Shown here: in pieces, positions 10,814-21,621 of the stretch
How the letters are laid out: every line of letters starts with the position of its first letter
Position numbering within the stretch: the first letter of the stretch is position 1
NCBI GenBank assembly: GCA_028753945.1
Contig: JAPNXP010000016.1
Location: 1,892,001 to 1,956,000, forward strand
Source of the DNA: Hexactinellida sp. DTS-2022
Lineage: Eukaryota; Porifera; Hexactinellida
Length of the DNA stretch: 64,000 nt
Direction: 5' to 3'
Position numbers and translations under genes: made by a program
Notes under the pieces: generated by a model
Database searches by the model: none
What the model saw: only the letters and a program-made list of their open reading frames with translations
What the model was told of the DNA's origin: nothing

Positions 10814-11099
10814 GTAAAATGTAATTTCAAGCAATTCGGACTAAATAGCCTGATTGTATTACAGGGGTGCTGATATTTTGACATTGTATTCTATTACTTG
10901 AGTTACCATATGTACAATACCCATGTAATCTCATTATTTATTATAGTACGGTTATTATAGTGTCAGGAAGCTTGGGACCCACTGTATCGTACTGCCACTA
11001 CGGCAATTCGTTGGTCCAAGTGGGAGAATTAAGAATATTTATGTATTATACTTTGTGATAAATAATAGTTTAGCTCCGCTCAATTTGTAATCTCAGATT

Positions 11100-12370
11100 A
11101 TGGCTGAGGCTTCCTATTTAAAAGCTAGCACAGCCAAAACAACATTAGCTAATTCTCTAGATAAATACCTGAAGAGTGCTGAAGAGAAGAGAACTGAAAT
11201 TAATTCTACATTCGATGCTCTAATCGAGATAGCGAATACTCGAAGACTAACGTTGCTCTTTGAAGTCGACAATGAGGTAGCTTTAGTTGAAGAGGAAGTG
11301 AAGAAGAGACAAATTGTTTTGGGCCAACTTGAAAATACAGAATTGGATATTGACAAGAATCTATCAGGCAATCAAGTTAGACAGGCTATGACTACAGAAT
11401 TATGCAACCAGATTAATAATGTCAATCTAAACCTTCCTTATTTAAAGCTAAAATGGAGTAATGGATCCACTCGAATTATTAATAACTTTGATTTGATTTG
11501 CCAACTCTTGATATACACGGAATCTCCATTTGAATTAGAGAACAACAACTCACCTATTTGGATATCAGACTTAAAGTGTGGAAATGGAGTCAATGAAATT
11601 ACTGAAGCTAAATCAGTAGCTATTGACCCTATCACTCATAATATTTATTTAGGAGACGCGTCTGGAAAGAAAATACTAATTTTCAACAAACTTGGAGAAC
11701 ATCTGAAATCTCTTGATATCAAGAAAGATCCCTCTTCTATTGGTAGAATGGTTATACACTGTGAATTTATTTACTGTTATATAAACTCTACTTTATTCTG
11801 TACAAAGATCTTCAACTGCATAAAAGCACTGGAGTACAAATAGCAGTAAAATAAACTAGAAGTTTCCTAAGTGGTTTAACTATTTGTAATAAAATAGTGT
11901 ACACATGTGATAAAGTGTCACTACATATTTTGCCCTTTTCAACAGATCTGGTATGGCTTGGTAGGACGGAAATAAAGTCTCCTTATTTGAAGAAGGGGAG
12001 ATTATGGAAATCTGAGGTACGAGACATGGTATCAGCGAATGGGCACTTAGTTATGCTATTGTTATATGCAGAGCTACCTATACAAGCATTTGACATTTCA
12101 GGGTGTCTCTTATGGGGAATGAATCTTGAAAACTACTCCGTTACAGGCGAACAATTCCTATGCGTCGATGCACACTGGAATATTATTATTGTATCTAGCC
12201 AAAACATTCTGTTAAGAGTGTACAACAAGGATGGTAAGAGGATTGGAAAGATAGGACAGATAGGACAAGAGAGAGGAGATGTGTACTATCCCAGGGGAAT
12301 AGCATTGGATGTAGGTGGCAACTTAATAGTGTGTGATTGTAAAAAGAAGTTCCTTTTGCAAGCTTACTAA
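11100..12370 (+). CDS. Coiled-coil plus NHL-repeat protein, two exons, C-terminus short
   Basis: TRIM/NHL-like protein without RING or B-box. Residues 1-120 are a coiled coil of the kind that follows B-boxes; an NHL propeller follows, with repeats such as AKSVAIDPITHNIYLGDASGKK and PRGIALDVGGNLIVCD. The first open frame reaches 11843 but drifts from the family after about 11742; the second runs from a strong acceptor (TTTTCAACAG, exon from 11946). Frame matching needs a phase-1 donor; GT at 11743 and GT at 11761 both fit. The protein stops at 12370 inside a propeller blade, so it is probably truncated. The start is tentative because CTCAG just precedes the ATG and an upstream exon is possible. 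The next gene (13644) is a paralogue. A ligase role is unlikely without RING. Confidence 0.6.
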
Positions 12371-12483
12371 TAGAACTAATTTATTCCAACTTTATTGGAT
12401 TGCGGATTGCCTTTTATTGAGTGTTTTTTTTTCAATAGAATTGTATAAAGTTAATTTTCTTATTATGAACAAAACCCCCCTTA

Positions 12484-12880
12484 ATAAGGTCAATCTAAAC
12501 ATTCCTAACCTTTTCAAACTAAAATGGAGTACGTATGCATCTGTCACTGGAAAATTCGTCCCCGAAAAAATTGGTCCGGGGGACCAAAATTCCATGGAAA
12601 AATGGTCCCGGATCAATTTTTCGGGGGCCCATTTTCTAGTGACAGGCTTATTCATAAAATTTTTTTGACCCAATAAGACGAAAAATCGCCTAGGCTACTA
12701 TTCTAGTAAATACGGCAACTGATAAACACAAACCTCAGAGAGACTAATTTTCCACAGAAGGACCAAATTTCTATGAAAATTTTGGTCCCCCCGGACCAAT
12801 TTTCCAAGGGGACCAAAATTTCCGTGACAGATCCACTCGAATTATCAATAACTTGGATTTAATTTGCCAACTCTTGATAT
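12484..12880 (+). pseudogene. Broken duplicate fragment of the NHL gene, split by a MITE
   Basis: 12484-12540 resembles 11411-11460 (GTCAATCTAAAC, then AAACTAAAATGGAGTA), and 12830-12880 continues the same source (GATCCACTCGAATTATCAAT through CTTGATATACACA). The two halves are separated by the element at 12542-12829. No open frame survives. Confidence 0.75.
12542..12829. mobile_element. MITE with TGTCAC termini
   Basis: Inverted ends TGTCACTGGAAAATT and AAATTTCCGTGACA enclose 288 bp rich in GGGGGACCAAAATT motifs in both orientations. It interrupts a duplicated NHL fragment. A target duplication is not clean, so the superfamily is left open. Confidence 0.7.
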
Positions 12881-12964
12881 ACACAGTCACCACTCAAACC
12901 ACCCAAGGGTTTCTACCCTCCACAGACCTCACGGCCCAGTATTCTACCACTCGCGGTACTCTGA

Positions 12965-13100
12965 CATGGGCGTAGCCAGGGGGGGGGGCCTGGCCAAATT
13001 CTACAATCGATTATAAATTTGTAAAATTTATCTAATAATGCTCCCCCCACCAAATATATATATCCGCCCTCCCAAAGAGTTTGTGGTGGCTACGCCCATG
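12965..13100. mobile_element. hAT-like MITE
   Basis: Ends CATGGGCGTAGCCA and TGGCTACGCCCATG are perfect inverted repeats. ACTCTGA is duplicated at 12958-12964 and 13101-13107. Confidence 0.8.
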
Positions 13101-13107
13101 ACTCTGA

Positions 13108-13643
13108 CCCTGTCCCTGGGTTCCTCTATCTTGGAGCCTAACTCTTGTCAGCTCGCTGCCTGGACATATTTTTACGAAACAGATCCAACACGACCACAGC
13201 ACCTAGACTTCCTGGGAGTAATTAACTTATTGGAGCTATGCCCTATGTCACAATATACCATATAATATCTATTTTATTTCAAATCCCATAGGATATTATA
13301 TCCCGATTACTTTACTACTTCAAATGTACGCGAAATCCCTTAGCGCAAATGTTACTATTTCAAATCTCAAATATTTTCTTGTAAATACTTCGATAGTTAT
13401 AACTTATTAGGTGCTAACTTATATTATTGTGAAGTTTTGCAGATTCGAGTCTATGCCACAATTAGTTTTTTGGCATTTATGGATTGTATAGTTACTTCTA
13501 ATCGCCCCAAAAAATTTCAGAGCAGGATGTTTAATATTTTAAAATACTATACCATTTGAAATTTCAGTATAAATCACTGGACACTTATCCTCTCCATTGA
13601 TTCTGATCGATTCAATGTAATACTAACTCAGTTTCTATGCTAG
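13108..13643. other. Intergenic DNA upstream of the second NHL gene
   Basis: No gene was recognised. TTTCTATGCTAG lies directly before the ATG at 13644 and could be a splice acceptor of a 5' UTR intron. Confidence 0.4.
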
Positions 13644-15080
13644 ATGGCTGGAAAGCAGCAGAACGAGGAAGCAGAGCTGACGGGGCCGCTGGAGCGGATT
13701 AAGATGGAGATACAGAAAGTGTCTGCTTGGAAGTCTGAAATGGAGAGAGAAGAGGAGGCGGCGATGACTGACATAAACAATCGGTATTCCTCTCTCATAT
13801 CAACTCTGGAGCAGCGACGAGATAAACTGATTGGAAACGCGAAAAAGAAATACGCAATGGCTTTCTACGAAGCGGACCAGCAGATTAGCGAGCTGGAGAA
13901 CTGTCTCTCCTCGCACTTAGAACTCAATCAAGAACAGATGGTAGATGTTAAGGACGTATCTTCTGTTTCTCTGCAGTCATTCGAGGGGAAACTGACTGAT
14001 TGGAAACTGAAGCTGAAAGAGTCGGAACAGAAAATAAAATCCTGTTCTCAAGAATTCAGTTTCAATTACAACCTCAGTCGCACTAGTCTAGACAGACACG
14101 AGATGATATGTCTACTGCAGAACACTGGTTCCACTAATGTGGATGTGGGCTGTGCAGTCAAGGAGCACGTGCTCACTGCGGCTAATGCGCATACGCTGCT
14201 TATTGACGTGTGCACTGATGCGAACACTGGGACGTACTTCTTCATGAAGCAGGACCCAGGGCAGTATGTGGAGATAGCTATTTGCTCGTTTGATATGCAA
14301 AAGCTGAGCGTTTTGAATGTTTTCCAGATCGACAGGGCATTCTCAGGCTCATTCTGGCCGCTAGGGAAGAAGAAGCCGACTCCGCATAGCATTGCATTAA
14401 ACTCGCGGCATCTGTTCGTTAGTTTCCCAGTTGAGAATGTCCTGGTTGTACTCACTCGAACAGGCGAGTTTGTAGAGACAATGACCATGGATAAGTGCAA
14501 GAATCCGTTGAGTCTCAGTCAGGTTAAAGGCCTGGCCACTGACGAGGAGGACTACGTACTCATCTGCGACAGCGGGAATGACCGCGTGCTTATTCTAACG
14601 CCGGACCTCAAAACCACATTCCCCATTTCGCACAGTCGCAACTCGCTCCCCTACCTCTGCTCGCCCGAGAAGGTTTCCTCGGCCGGACACCAGAAGATGG
14701 CGGTGCTGCACAAGGGCTACCCCCCGCTGCACGTGTACAACTTCCACGGAGAAGTCATCGCCCTCTTCGGGGGCCTGGGCAGCGGGATGGACCGATTCAT
14801 TCCGCGGAACATCTGTTGGCTCGCTCAGAGACGGGACTCGCCAGAGCTCTTCGTCTGTGTCGGGGACTACGGGCCTCTCCCCGATTACGTCATAGGGTTC
14901 GATCTCAAGGACGGCGTGGTGTATCACTTTGGGAGCGTGGACCCTGACCGGATAGAGGGGGCACCGATACCTCCCGGCTTATCAGTGGACCCCAATGGAC
15001 TCATCTACGTAGCCGTATCAGACAGGAATATTCTCTATGCTATTCGTAACTCCTCTGGGTTTTTTAAAAGTGATAATTGA
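13644..15080 (+). CDS. Coiled-coil plus NHL-propeller protein (478 aa)
   Basis: Complete single-exon frame of clearly higher GC than its surroundings. Residues 1-150 are charged and heptad-like, with the EINxxFxxLxxxLExRRxxLI layout found after B-boxes in TRIM proteins. Residues 165-478 form a beta-propeller with NHL blades, the clearest being VKGLATDEEDYVLICDSGND and PPGLSVDPNGLIYVAVSD. No RING, B-box or membrane segment is present. NHL propellers bind protein or RNA; which applies here cannot be told. It lies tandem to the AT-rich, truncated paralogue at 11100 and shares its domain order. The ATG follows TATGCTAG, so a 5' UTR intron is possible. Confidence 0.8.
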   Translation: MAGKQQNEEAELTGPLERIKMEIQKVSAWKSEMEREEEAAMTDINNRYSSLISTLEQRRDKLIGNAKKKYAMAFYEADQQISELENCLSSHLELNQEQMVDVKDVSSVSLQSFEGKLTDWKLKLKESEQKIKSCSQEFSFNYNLSRTSLDRHEMICLLQNTGSTNVDVGCAVKEHVLTAANAHTLLIDVCTDANTGTYFFMKQDPGQYVEIAICSFDMQKLSVLNVFQIDRAFSGSFWPLGKKKPTPHSIALNSRHLFVSFPVENVLVVLTRTGEFVETMTMDKCKNPLSLSQVKGLATDEEDYVLICDSGNDRVLILTPDLKTTFPISHSRNSLPYLCSPEKVSSAGHQKMAVLHKGYPPLHVYNFHGEVIALFGGLGSGMDRFIPRNICWLAQRRDSPELFVCVGDYGPLPDYVIGFDLKDGVVYHFGSVDPDRIEGAPIPPGLSVDPNGLIYVAVSDRNILYAIRNSSGFFKSDN

Positions 15081-15257
15081 AATTAGAGATTTACCATTTT
15101 CTGCATTATTTTCAGAGTCAGTAGTTTGCATTGAATTCTATTGTATATACAGGAATTTATCAGACATTAGTTATCGAAATGTATTCACCTAACTGCAATC
15201 TAGTTTGATACAAATACACATTGCATGATGCTGTGAGTGAGATATACAAACAGACTA

Positions 15258-15402
15258 CAGTAGAACCTCGTTAGTACGAAAACCAGGGGACCGTCAAAAC
15301 ACGTTCGCCCAATCTCATTTATAATAAAAAGGCTTTGAAGGGAATTGAAATAGTATTCGTATTAACTGGGATTCATTTAACCGTGTTAATGAGGTTCTAC
15401 TA
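15258..15402. mobile_element. Decayed pogo-like MITE
   Basis: CAGTAGAACCTCGTTAGTAC at the left is inverted at the right as TTAATGAGGTTCTACTA, with the terminal G mutated to A. A TA precedes the left end. It is related to 27884-28067. Confidence 0.65.
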
Positions 15403-15473
15403 TGCATTTCTTCACATTGTAACATGTGTATATCTAATGGGATTAATTAACTCTCTACTTTATAGATTGACTG

Positions 15474-18400
15474 ATGGCCTCGAGAACTTCAGACAGTACG
15501 AACTTCCGAGCCATGCGTCGGATCGGCAGCATCGTCACCTTCATATACAGACTCGGTTACATAATACGATTCTTCCACAAGCTGCTGTACCTCCTGAGGT
15601 GCCGGCTGAATGTCCTGAGGGGGCGGGACCCCGTGACTAGGGTCGCCTGGAGCGATAACGATATTCTCAACAGCTCCGCGGTGCGGCTCTCCAGCAGGAT
15701 ACGCAGTCGCGAGCTGACGTCACAGCTGGTCGTACAGACATTCATAGACAGGATTAGAGACGTGAATCCGGTTATCAATGCTGTGGTGGCAGACAACTAC
15801 CAACAGGCCCTACAGAGAGCGAAAGAGGTGAGATAGTGTGCCACGCAACAGGCAAACAAATCGAAATATTCGCCATAAACAATACGGTGAACCTGCGATA
15901 TATTTTCCGACCTTACTTTGTGTCGCATCTCATGGTTTGAAGTATCATGCTTTAGTGCAGCGAATTCCAACCTTTTCAACCGTGGACGCCCATAGCAAAT
16001 ACCAAAGATTCTGTTACTCCCTCCCATTGACCGTAATTCAAACTTTGAGATATTGTCAACCCCAGGTTGGGAACCACTACTTTAGTATATTCTAACAAAG
16101 AACTGTATTTATTATACGCATCTTATGGACCCATTGATTAAAACACCAAATAAGTACAATACCCTCACTAGCGATGTCGCTACATAACTATTGCTGCTTA
16201 GATAGACGCGTACCTGGACGGTCCGACTGCTGCCTTCCCCTCCGATCTCTCCGCTGAGCTCGCCCCGCTGCTGGGGGTACCCTGCTCCATAAAGATGAGC
16301 ATATTCGTAACGGGGATGCTGAATGACGTAGGTGTTAAATACCGCAGGGGCAGAGTTGCCGAGAGAGACGCGGATGTTGTGACCAGACTGAGGAAGGCGG
16401 GAGCTATTCCCCTCGCGGTTACTAACACCTCCGAGTTCTGTCTCTTCTGGGACAGCTGTAACAAGCTGCACGGAGCAACCAAGTATGTGATTGAGTGTTT
16501 TATTTAGTAACTTAGTACTTTTAATTAATTAGCTAGTAACTATCTAGGGTATTATACGACCCTGAATTAGGATATACCGGGTCTTTTGCTACAAAATTGT
16601 ATTCCTTATGGCTTATTATATAGTGTTGTAATTACATAAATTACGGTATCCTATAGCATTCTATACACAATTAGGATATAGTTATAATCCATGGTATGTA
16701 TCCGGTAGCAATCCTTACAACACGCAGCACACGAGTGGCGGGAGCTCCGCTGGGGAGGGCGCGCTGGTCTCGAGTCAGGGGACTCCGTTCGGAATCGGGA
16801 CGGACGGAGGCGGCAGCATCAGGATGCCGGCCTACTTCACAGGCGTGTACGGACACAAGTGCAGCCCCGGACTCGTGTCCAACGAGGGGCAGTTCCCTCG
16901 CATGGACGACGTGCGTATCTCCATAACGACCGGACCGATCTGTCGGTATGTGGAGGATATAGGCCCTGTCATGCGAGCCATCTCGCAGAAGCCGTTTCCA
17001 GACTGGAAAAAGGTTAGCAACTGTCTTTAGTAAGATTGTTATAGTCCAATATTGCCAATCGTAAATTATGTTATTGGTACGCTTAATACCAATTTGTACT
17101 AATAGCAATTTTTCTTTATTAAAAATTAATGTAAATTACATAGTATTCAATCTCAAACAAGCATTTAATGTTAAGTATGTCTCGTAAAACAAGTTCCCTA
17201 TTAACTTTCGTGCAAGTTATAACTGCTTATTCCACCCACTATGCAGGTAGATTTAATGTTAATTATGTCTCTAATATCAAGTTCCCTATTAACTTTCGTG
17301 CAATATATAACTGCTTATTCCACTGTATGTATGCAGGTGGACGCGTCCCGACTAAAGCTGTACTACGTGCTGGATCCGAACATCTCCCTCTCTTCCTCCG
17401 TGGACGCGGCCATCACGGAGCGCACGCTCTCCCTCGTAGACACCCTCAGCGCGGAGTGCGGCATGCAGGTGCGGAGCTACAGTAACAAGCTGTTCCAGTG
17501 GAGTCTCCCAATATGGACAGGCACCAATCTGATGCAAGGAGATCCCTCTGTGGACAAGCAGCTGGCCATCAATGATCCCAATTACACACCTGTGAGTTCA
17601 TGTACAAATTGAACGCTATCTATTTATTACTACGTATTTCGCAACACAACTATCTACTATCACATATTTTCGCTTTAATGCAGTGGTTCTCAAAATTTGT
17701 GTTACGGTCAATGGGATGGGGTCCTTACAATGCTAATATTTGCATTAGGAGTCCACGGTTGAAAAAAGTTGTGAATCGCTGCATTAATTCCTTGGATTTG
17801 AATCACTACATTAATCGGAGCATCAATTGTATAACTAGACACACGCACGCTTAACGTTTCCAATTTACTCATTATCTTTAAATTAGCGTTATGGAATTAA
17901 AAACAGTCTTGAGGTTAAATAATTGTTTAACGCCCCTTAGATAAACTTCGGCTGGGAGTTGTTCAAGAGCTTTTTCTGCGCAGGAGACTTCACTCTCTTC
18001 ACATCGATCCTCGCTCTCTCGCAGAGACGAACAAAGGCTAACTCCAACAGGGGCTTTAACCACAAGATGTACGAAGTCGGACAGAAGCTGAAGAAGGAGC
18101 TGGAGGAGCAGCTGGGGGATGACGGGGTGCTTTTGTTCCCCTCGCACCCAACAACAGCCCCCAGGCATAATATGCCGCAGGCAAGTTATACACAAGGAAT
18201 TATCCAGGAGCGCGAGACGCTCTTTTGGAGCATTATTTTTGAGAAAATTTGAATTTAGGAACGCGAAAATTTGGAATCCTCTCCTATACCGTAACATACT
18301 AACATTAATTTATGATTTAGGCGTATGAAAATTGGATCAGACCAGGATTAGGAGCGTATTTACAAATGGCTGTATAATACACTGGTTATACCCCTGTGCA

Positions 18401-19440
18401 TTAAGCATAGATACAATATGTAATCTTGCAAAACCAACTTTTATGCAATCGAAAAATATTTATTACTGTTTTTTTATTATTATCAAAAAGGTTTTGGCCG
18501 ATATAACGTGAGCCCGTATAACATTAGGCGTTTAATAATGCGAAAATATTTTAATTCGAACTACAGTTGTTTTTATGATGATACGAGTATATGAAACTTA
18601 TCTTAATGAAATCATGGAATTACTTTTTGAAGGGTTTTAGTTAATTCATAATGTGTTATTGCACAAATGTTGTAAATTATTTTTAGATTATTTACCTATG
18701 TGTTTAACAAATAATCAAATTTTAACGTACATAATCTATAAAGTGCTTGATATTATTCTAGTATTACTATGACAGGGGTTAATCTTTCTATTACGAGAAT
18801 AGATTAATTTTAGAATTTGTTTTTGTAAATTGAAAGCTTAGTCTATTCTATCAATTTCTATGTAAGTTAAACTAAAGTTGCTGAGGAAGTATTGTATTGT
18901 AATTTATATTTTATTATAGACTTTTCAATTTCTACAAAATACAATTTTTTATCTTTTTTTTTGTCAATTCATTTCCTATAATATTGAATATGAAAAGTAA
19001 ATACTGTGAAGTCTTTAATACGAACACGGATAAGGCTAAATATACAGTTTAATCCCTAGCTTAAGTAACTCTGGTATATACGAATTTCCGGATAATACGA
19101 ACAAATTTAGTATGTACGAAAGTCTACAGTATTTCCTTTACTACAGTCAGAAAAAGAACATTTACTCTCTTTACTAGTGCCTCATTCGAAATAAACTGCA
19201 TTAATATATCACATTCATTTATTACTGTAATCTACACAGGTAATGCCAACAAACTTCTCATTCACAGCCATTTTCAATGCTATTCTAATGCCTGTGACTC
19301 AAATCCCGCTCGGACTGGCTCCAGACGGTTTGCCTCTGGGTGTACAGTTGGTGGCTAGACAAGGCAATGACCATTTAACGATTGCTCTTGCACAGTACAT
19401 TTCTGAAGTCACTAAAGTAGGTTGGGTTCCTCCTTCATGA
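15474..19440 (+). CDS. Fatty acid amide hydrolase (FAAH2-like), six exons, 544 aa
   Basis: Amidase-signature enzyme expected to hydrolyse fatty acid amides at membranes. Exons: 15474-15827, 16202-16482, 16709-17012, 17337-17591, 17941-18180, 19240-19440; phases close exactly over 1,635 nt. Residues 15-45 are a hydrophobic/basic anchor, as in FAAH2. The Ser-cisSer-Lys triad is complete: K149 in PCSIKM, S224 in SGGSSAGEG and S248 in DGGGSIRMP. Spacings of 75 and 24 equal those of mammalian FAAH (K142/S217/S241). The C-terminus has the expected FPSHPTTAPRHN and GLPLGVQLVARQGNDHLT. Donors are GTGAGA, GTATGT, GTTAGC, GTGAGT and, for intron 5, GCAAGT (a GC-AG intron). Introns are 374, 226, 324, 349 and 1,059 bp, three of them carrying MITEs. 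Exons are GC-rich against AT-rich introns. The start is the first ATG of the open exon; an upstream exon is not excluded. Confidence 0.9.
15958..16079. mobile_element. hAT-like MITE in FAAH intron 1
   Basis: Starts CAGCGAATTCCAACCT and ends AGGTTGGGAACCACTA (inverted, imperfect). The flanking 8-mers CTTTAGTG and CTTTAGTA differ at one base. Confidence 0.65.
17681..17781. mobile_element. hAT-like MITE in FAAH intron 4
   Basis: Starts CAGTGGTTCTCAAAATT and ends AAGTTGTGAATCGCTG. Flanks CTTTAATG and CATTAATT match at six of eight positions, consistent with an old 8-bp duplication. Confidence 0.5.
18181..18182 (+). other. Non-canonical GC splice donor of FAAH intron 5
   Basis: Exon 5 ends CCGCAG and the intron starts GCAAGT, the usual consensus of GC-AG introns. 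The acceptor TCTACACAG at 19239 restores the conserved frame (HNMPQ then VMPTNFSFT). Confidence 0.8.
18195..18388. repeat. Dispersed repeat inside FAAH intron 5
   Basis: Second copy of the repeat at 5563-5697, sharing GGAATTATCCAGGAG, the CCTATACCGTAACAT segment and TGTATAATACACTGGTTA. It begins only about 15 bases after the GC donor. Confidence 0.55.
19004..19139. mobile_element. Decayed TIR MITE in FAAH intron 5
   Basis: CTGTGAAGTCTTTAATACGA at the left resembles the inverse of GTACGAAAGTCTACAG at the right. Internal AATACGAAC motifs are like those of the pogo-like elements. Confidence 0.5.
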
Positions 19441-19700
19441 GATTATGCACATGCGTACATATATGTGTGAGTAGGAATAATTAGGCATTTCATGCAACAT
19501 GTCTAGTAGTATATTTTTATATGTTTATTTATTAGAACATTGAATATTGGTTATCCTTTATATGTACATTTATTTAGAAATGTTAGGAAATTATAAATTA
19601 GCAAATTTGATATTAATCAATTATTCTAGTTCCTTTCTATTGTTAGTAGACACTCGTTACAAATAATGTCTTTTATTGCTAGACAATTCGTTATACTATA

Positions 19701-19863
19701 CAGTTGAAATCGGGGGTTTTTGACAGCGGGATTTTTTTGTCTCTAATCCATGTACAAATCGTTTTAGTATTCGTACAATTCCATTATACAATATTTTTTT
19801 AGCTATCGGTTTTTTTGTCGCCTGGGCAGTGTAATCAAATGGGCAAAAACCCGATTTCAACTG
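19701..19863. mobile_element. TIR MITE with TA target
   Basis: Ends CAGTTGAAATCGGG and CCCGATTTCAACTG are perfect inverted repeats between TA dinucleotides. It abuts the palindrome that follows. Confidence 0.8.
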
Positions 19864-19920
19864 TACTACAATTTGTTTTGGTATACAAACGTTTGTATAC
19901 CAAAACAAATAGTAGTACAG
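19861..19920. repeat. 60-bp near-perfect palindrome
   Basis: The central 40 bp (19871-19910) are perfectly self-complementary around ACGT. Ten more bases on each side match with a single mismatch, and beyond these both arms enter CAGTTGAA, a transposon terminus. Confidence 0.9.
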
Positions 19921-20510
19921 TTGAATATTGTTTTACATTTGTGCTATTTTAATAATGCCAACTTTCCTTTCAGTCACTTAATAGGATCTAACTGGAAGAT
20001 TATGTTAGTGAAATTAATACACCTCGCAAATTCTTAAACGGATATATGTCTCTTGTGTACTATCAATTACGTATCTTTCAATATTATATATTACATTTAA
20101 CGTAATTATATATTTTTGAAAAACTACATTTTCAGTATTAGCATGCAATGATCTATACTTAGGATATTTCAAAATATCTAGAGTGATATAATCTGTAACC
20201 ATTTTTGTTTCTCTACTATTTTTAGACTCGTATCTTATTTCAAGTTAGCAAACACTGCAATTTCCGACCATTGTCTATGTCAATCTAAACCCACTAATTA
20301 TAACAGTGCTCGTAACTTGTTCCAATATTACCAAGCAGAATAATTTAACTATTTTTTTATTATTTTTGCTGGATTTCTTGCTAGAGCAAACTAAGTAGGA
20401 AACGGTTATAACATAAAGCGTCCCCTAAGGAATAGAAAATACTTATTTATGAGTACGTTCTAAACTGGCTATAGCAGAGTTCTACTATACTTCTAGCTTC
20501 TAGTTATAAA

Positions 20511-21404
20511 ATGTTTAATGGTATACAAATAACCGATTGCCATCACCACTTATGGGCACCTGATACTCACTCTTGGTTGCCATCAGTAAAAGAAACCGGT
20601 CACCCGGCTGGACCTCTTAAAGCAGTACAAACCTATCTTCTACCTGATTACTTAGCTGACATTGAACCTTACAATATCACTAAATCTGTGTACGTACAGT
20701 GTCACTATGACGGCTATCCTCCAGACGAAACTAAATGGGTGCAAGCGATAGCGGACTCCCACCCGAGAGGGTTCCCGCACGGAATAGTTAGTTTCTGCGA
20801 CCTCTCTGCTCCTGATGCAGCTGAGATTCTGTCTGCCCATACGAAGTATCCTAATTTGAGAGGCATCAGACAGTTGTTAGACTTCCACCCGGCTAAAAAG
20901 ATTGGAAATGCTTCGCATGATAAATACCTCACGGATCCCAATTGGATAGAGCACTACTCGCTTCTCTCTGCTCACAACCTATCTTACGACTTGATCGTGC
21001 TGCCGCATCAATTCACACGCGCTTATTACGTCATAAAGGGTAACCCCACCGTGCCTGTTGTAGTTGATCATTGCGGAGATTTGTATGAGAGAGACGAGGC
21101 TACTATGAAGCTCTGGCGAGATGGAATGGCTATGTTCGCATCGCTGCCTTATTGTAATATAAAGCTGTCCGGTCTTAAAATGGTTTCCGTTGAGTCTGAT
21201 AAGGAATTCAAAACAATAATACAGGAATTGATCGCTTTGTTTGGTGTAAATAGATGTATGTTTGCTTCTAATTTCCCGGTTGATAAAGTAAATGCCACCT
21301 ATAAGCAACTGATGGATTCTATGAATTTCGCAATTGCTGATTATACGCTGGAAGAGAAGAAGGACTTAATGGCAAACAATGCGAACAAATTCTATAGGCT
21401 ATAA
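20511..21404 (+). CDS. Metal-dependent amidohydrolase, COG3618-type TIM barrel (297 aa)
   Basis: Single-exon enzyme of the amidohydrolase-2 / lactonase-like group. The metal-binding D-x-H-x-H start is seen as DCHHHLW at residues 9-15. Later family motifs are NLRGIRQLLDFHP, the strand VVVDHCGDL and the C-terminal MFASNFPVDK, where many relatives have GSDFPV; the Asp-to-Asn form is known in some of this group. The length is normal for the family. Members hydrolyse small lactones or related ring compounds; the substrate here is unknown. It is intronless, while the neighbouring FAAH gene has five introns, so it could derive from a retrocopy or from bacterial transfer. The start is the first ATG of the frame. 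Confidence 0.85.
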   Translation: MFNGIQITDCHHHLWAPDTHSWLPSVKETGHPAGPLKAVQTYLLPDYLADIEPYNITKSVYVQCHYDGYPPDETKWVQAIADSHPRGFPHGIVSFCDLSAPDAAEILSAHTKYPNLRGIRQLLDFHPAKKIGNASHDKYLTDPNWIEHYSLLSAHNLSYDLIVLPHQFTRAYYVIKGNPTVPVVVDHCGDLYERDEATMKLWRDGMAMFASLPYCNIKLSGLKMVSVESDKEFKTIIQELIALFGVNRCMFASNFPVDKVNATYKQLMDSMNFAIADYTLEEKKDLMANNANKFYRL

Positions 21405-21436
21405 TTACTTGATTTTTATTTTTATTTAGTTACTTA

Positions 21437-21621
21437 TCTATATATTAAAAGCGAATTTGTAGCATTCTTATTAAGGGGACTTTATGAGGATATATTTAAT
21501 ACACCACAGATATATATAATTCTAAATGATTAGTTTCAAGGCGTAGTAAGGCCGCGCAGCGGTCGTCAATTGAGGCGTGAAGCGCCGAACAGTCGCAAAG
21601 CGACCGAGACCGAAGGGCTCG
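21437..21621 (+). mobile_element. Short Helitron-like repeat (185 bp)
   Basis: Starts TCTATATATTAAAAGCGAAT after A and ends CCGAAGGGCTCG before TT, the same termini as 698-2440 and 51346-51907. The tail holds GGCCGCGCAGCGGTC and GTCGCAAAGCGAC hairpins. Confidence 0.65.

Noticed and set aside
14066-14927. Minus-strand frames within the second NHL gene
   Set aside because: Antisense shadows of a well-supported GC-rich coding region.
20500-20513. TATAAA immediately before the amidohydrolase ATG as a promoter
   Set aside because: It ends at the start codon, too close to direct a transcript containing that ATG.
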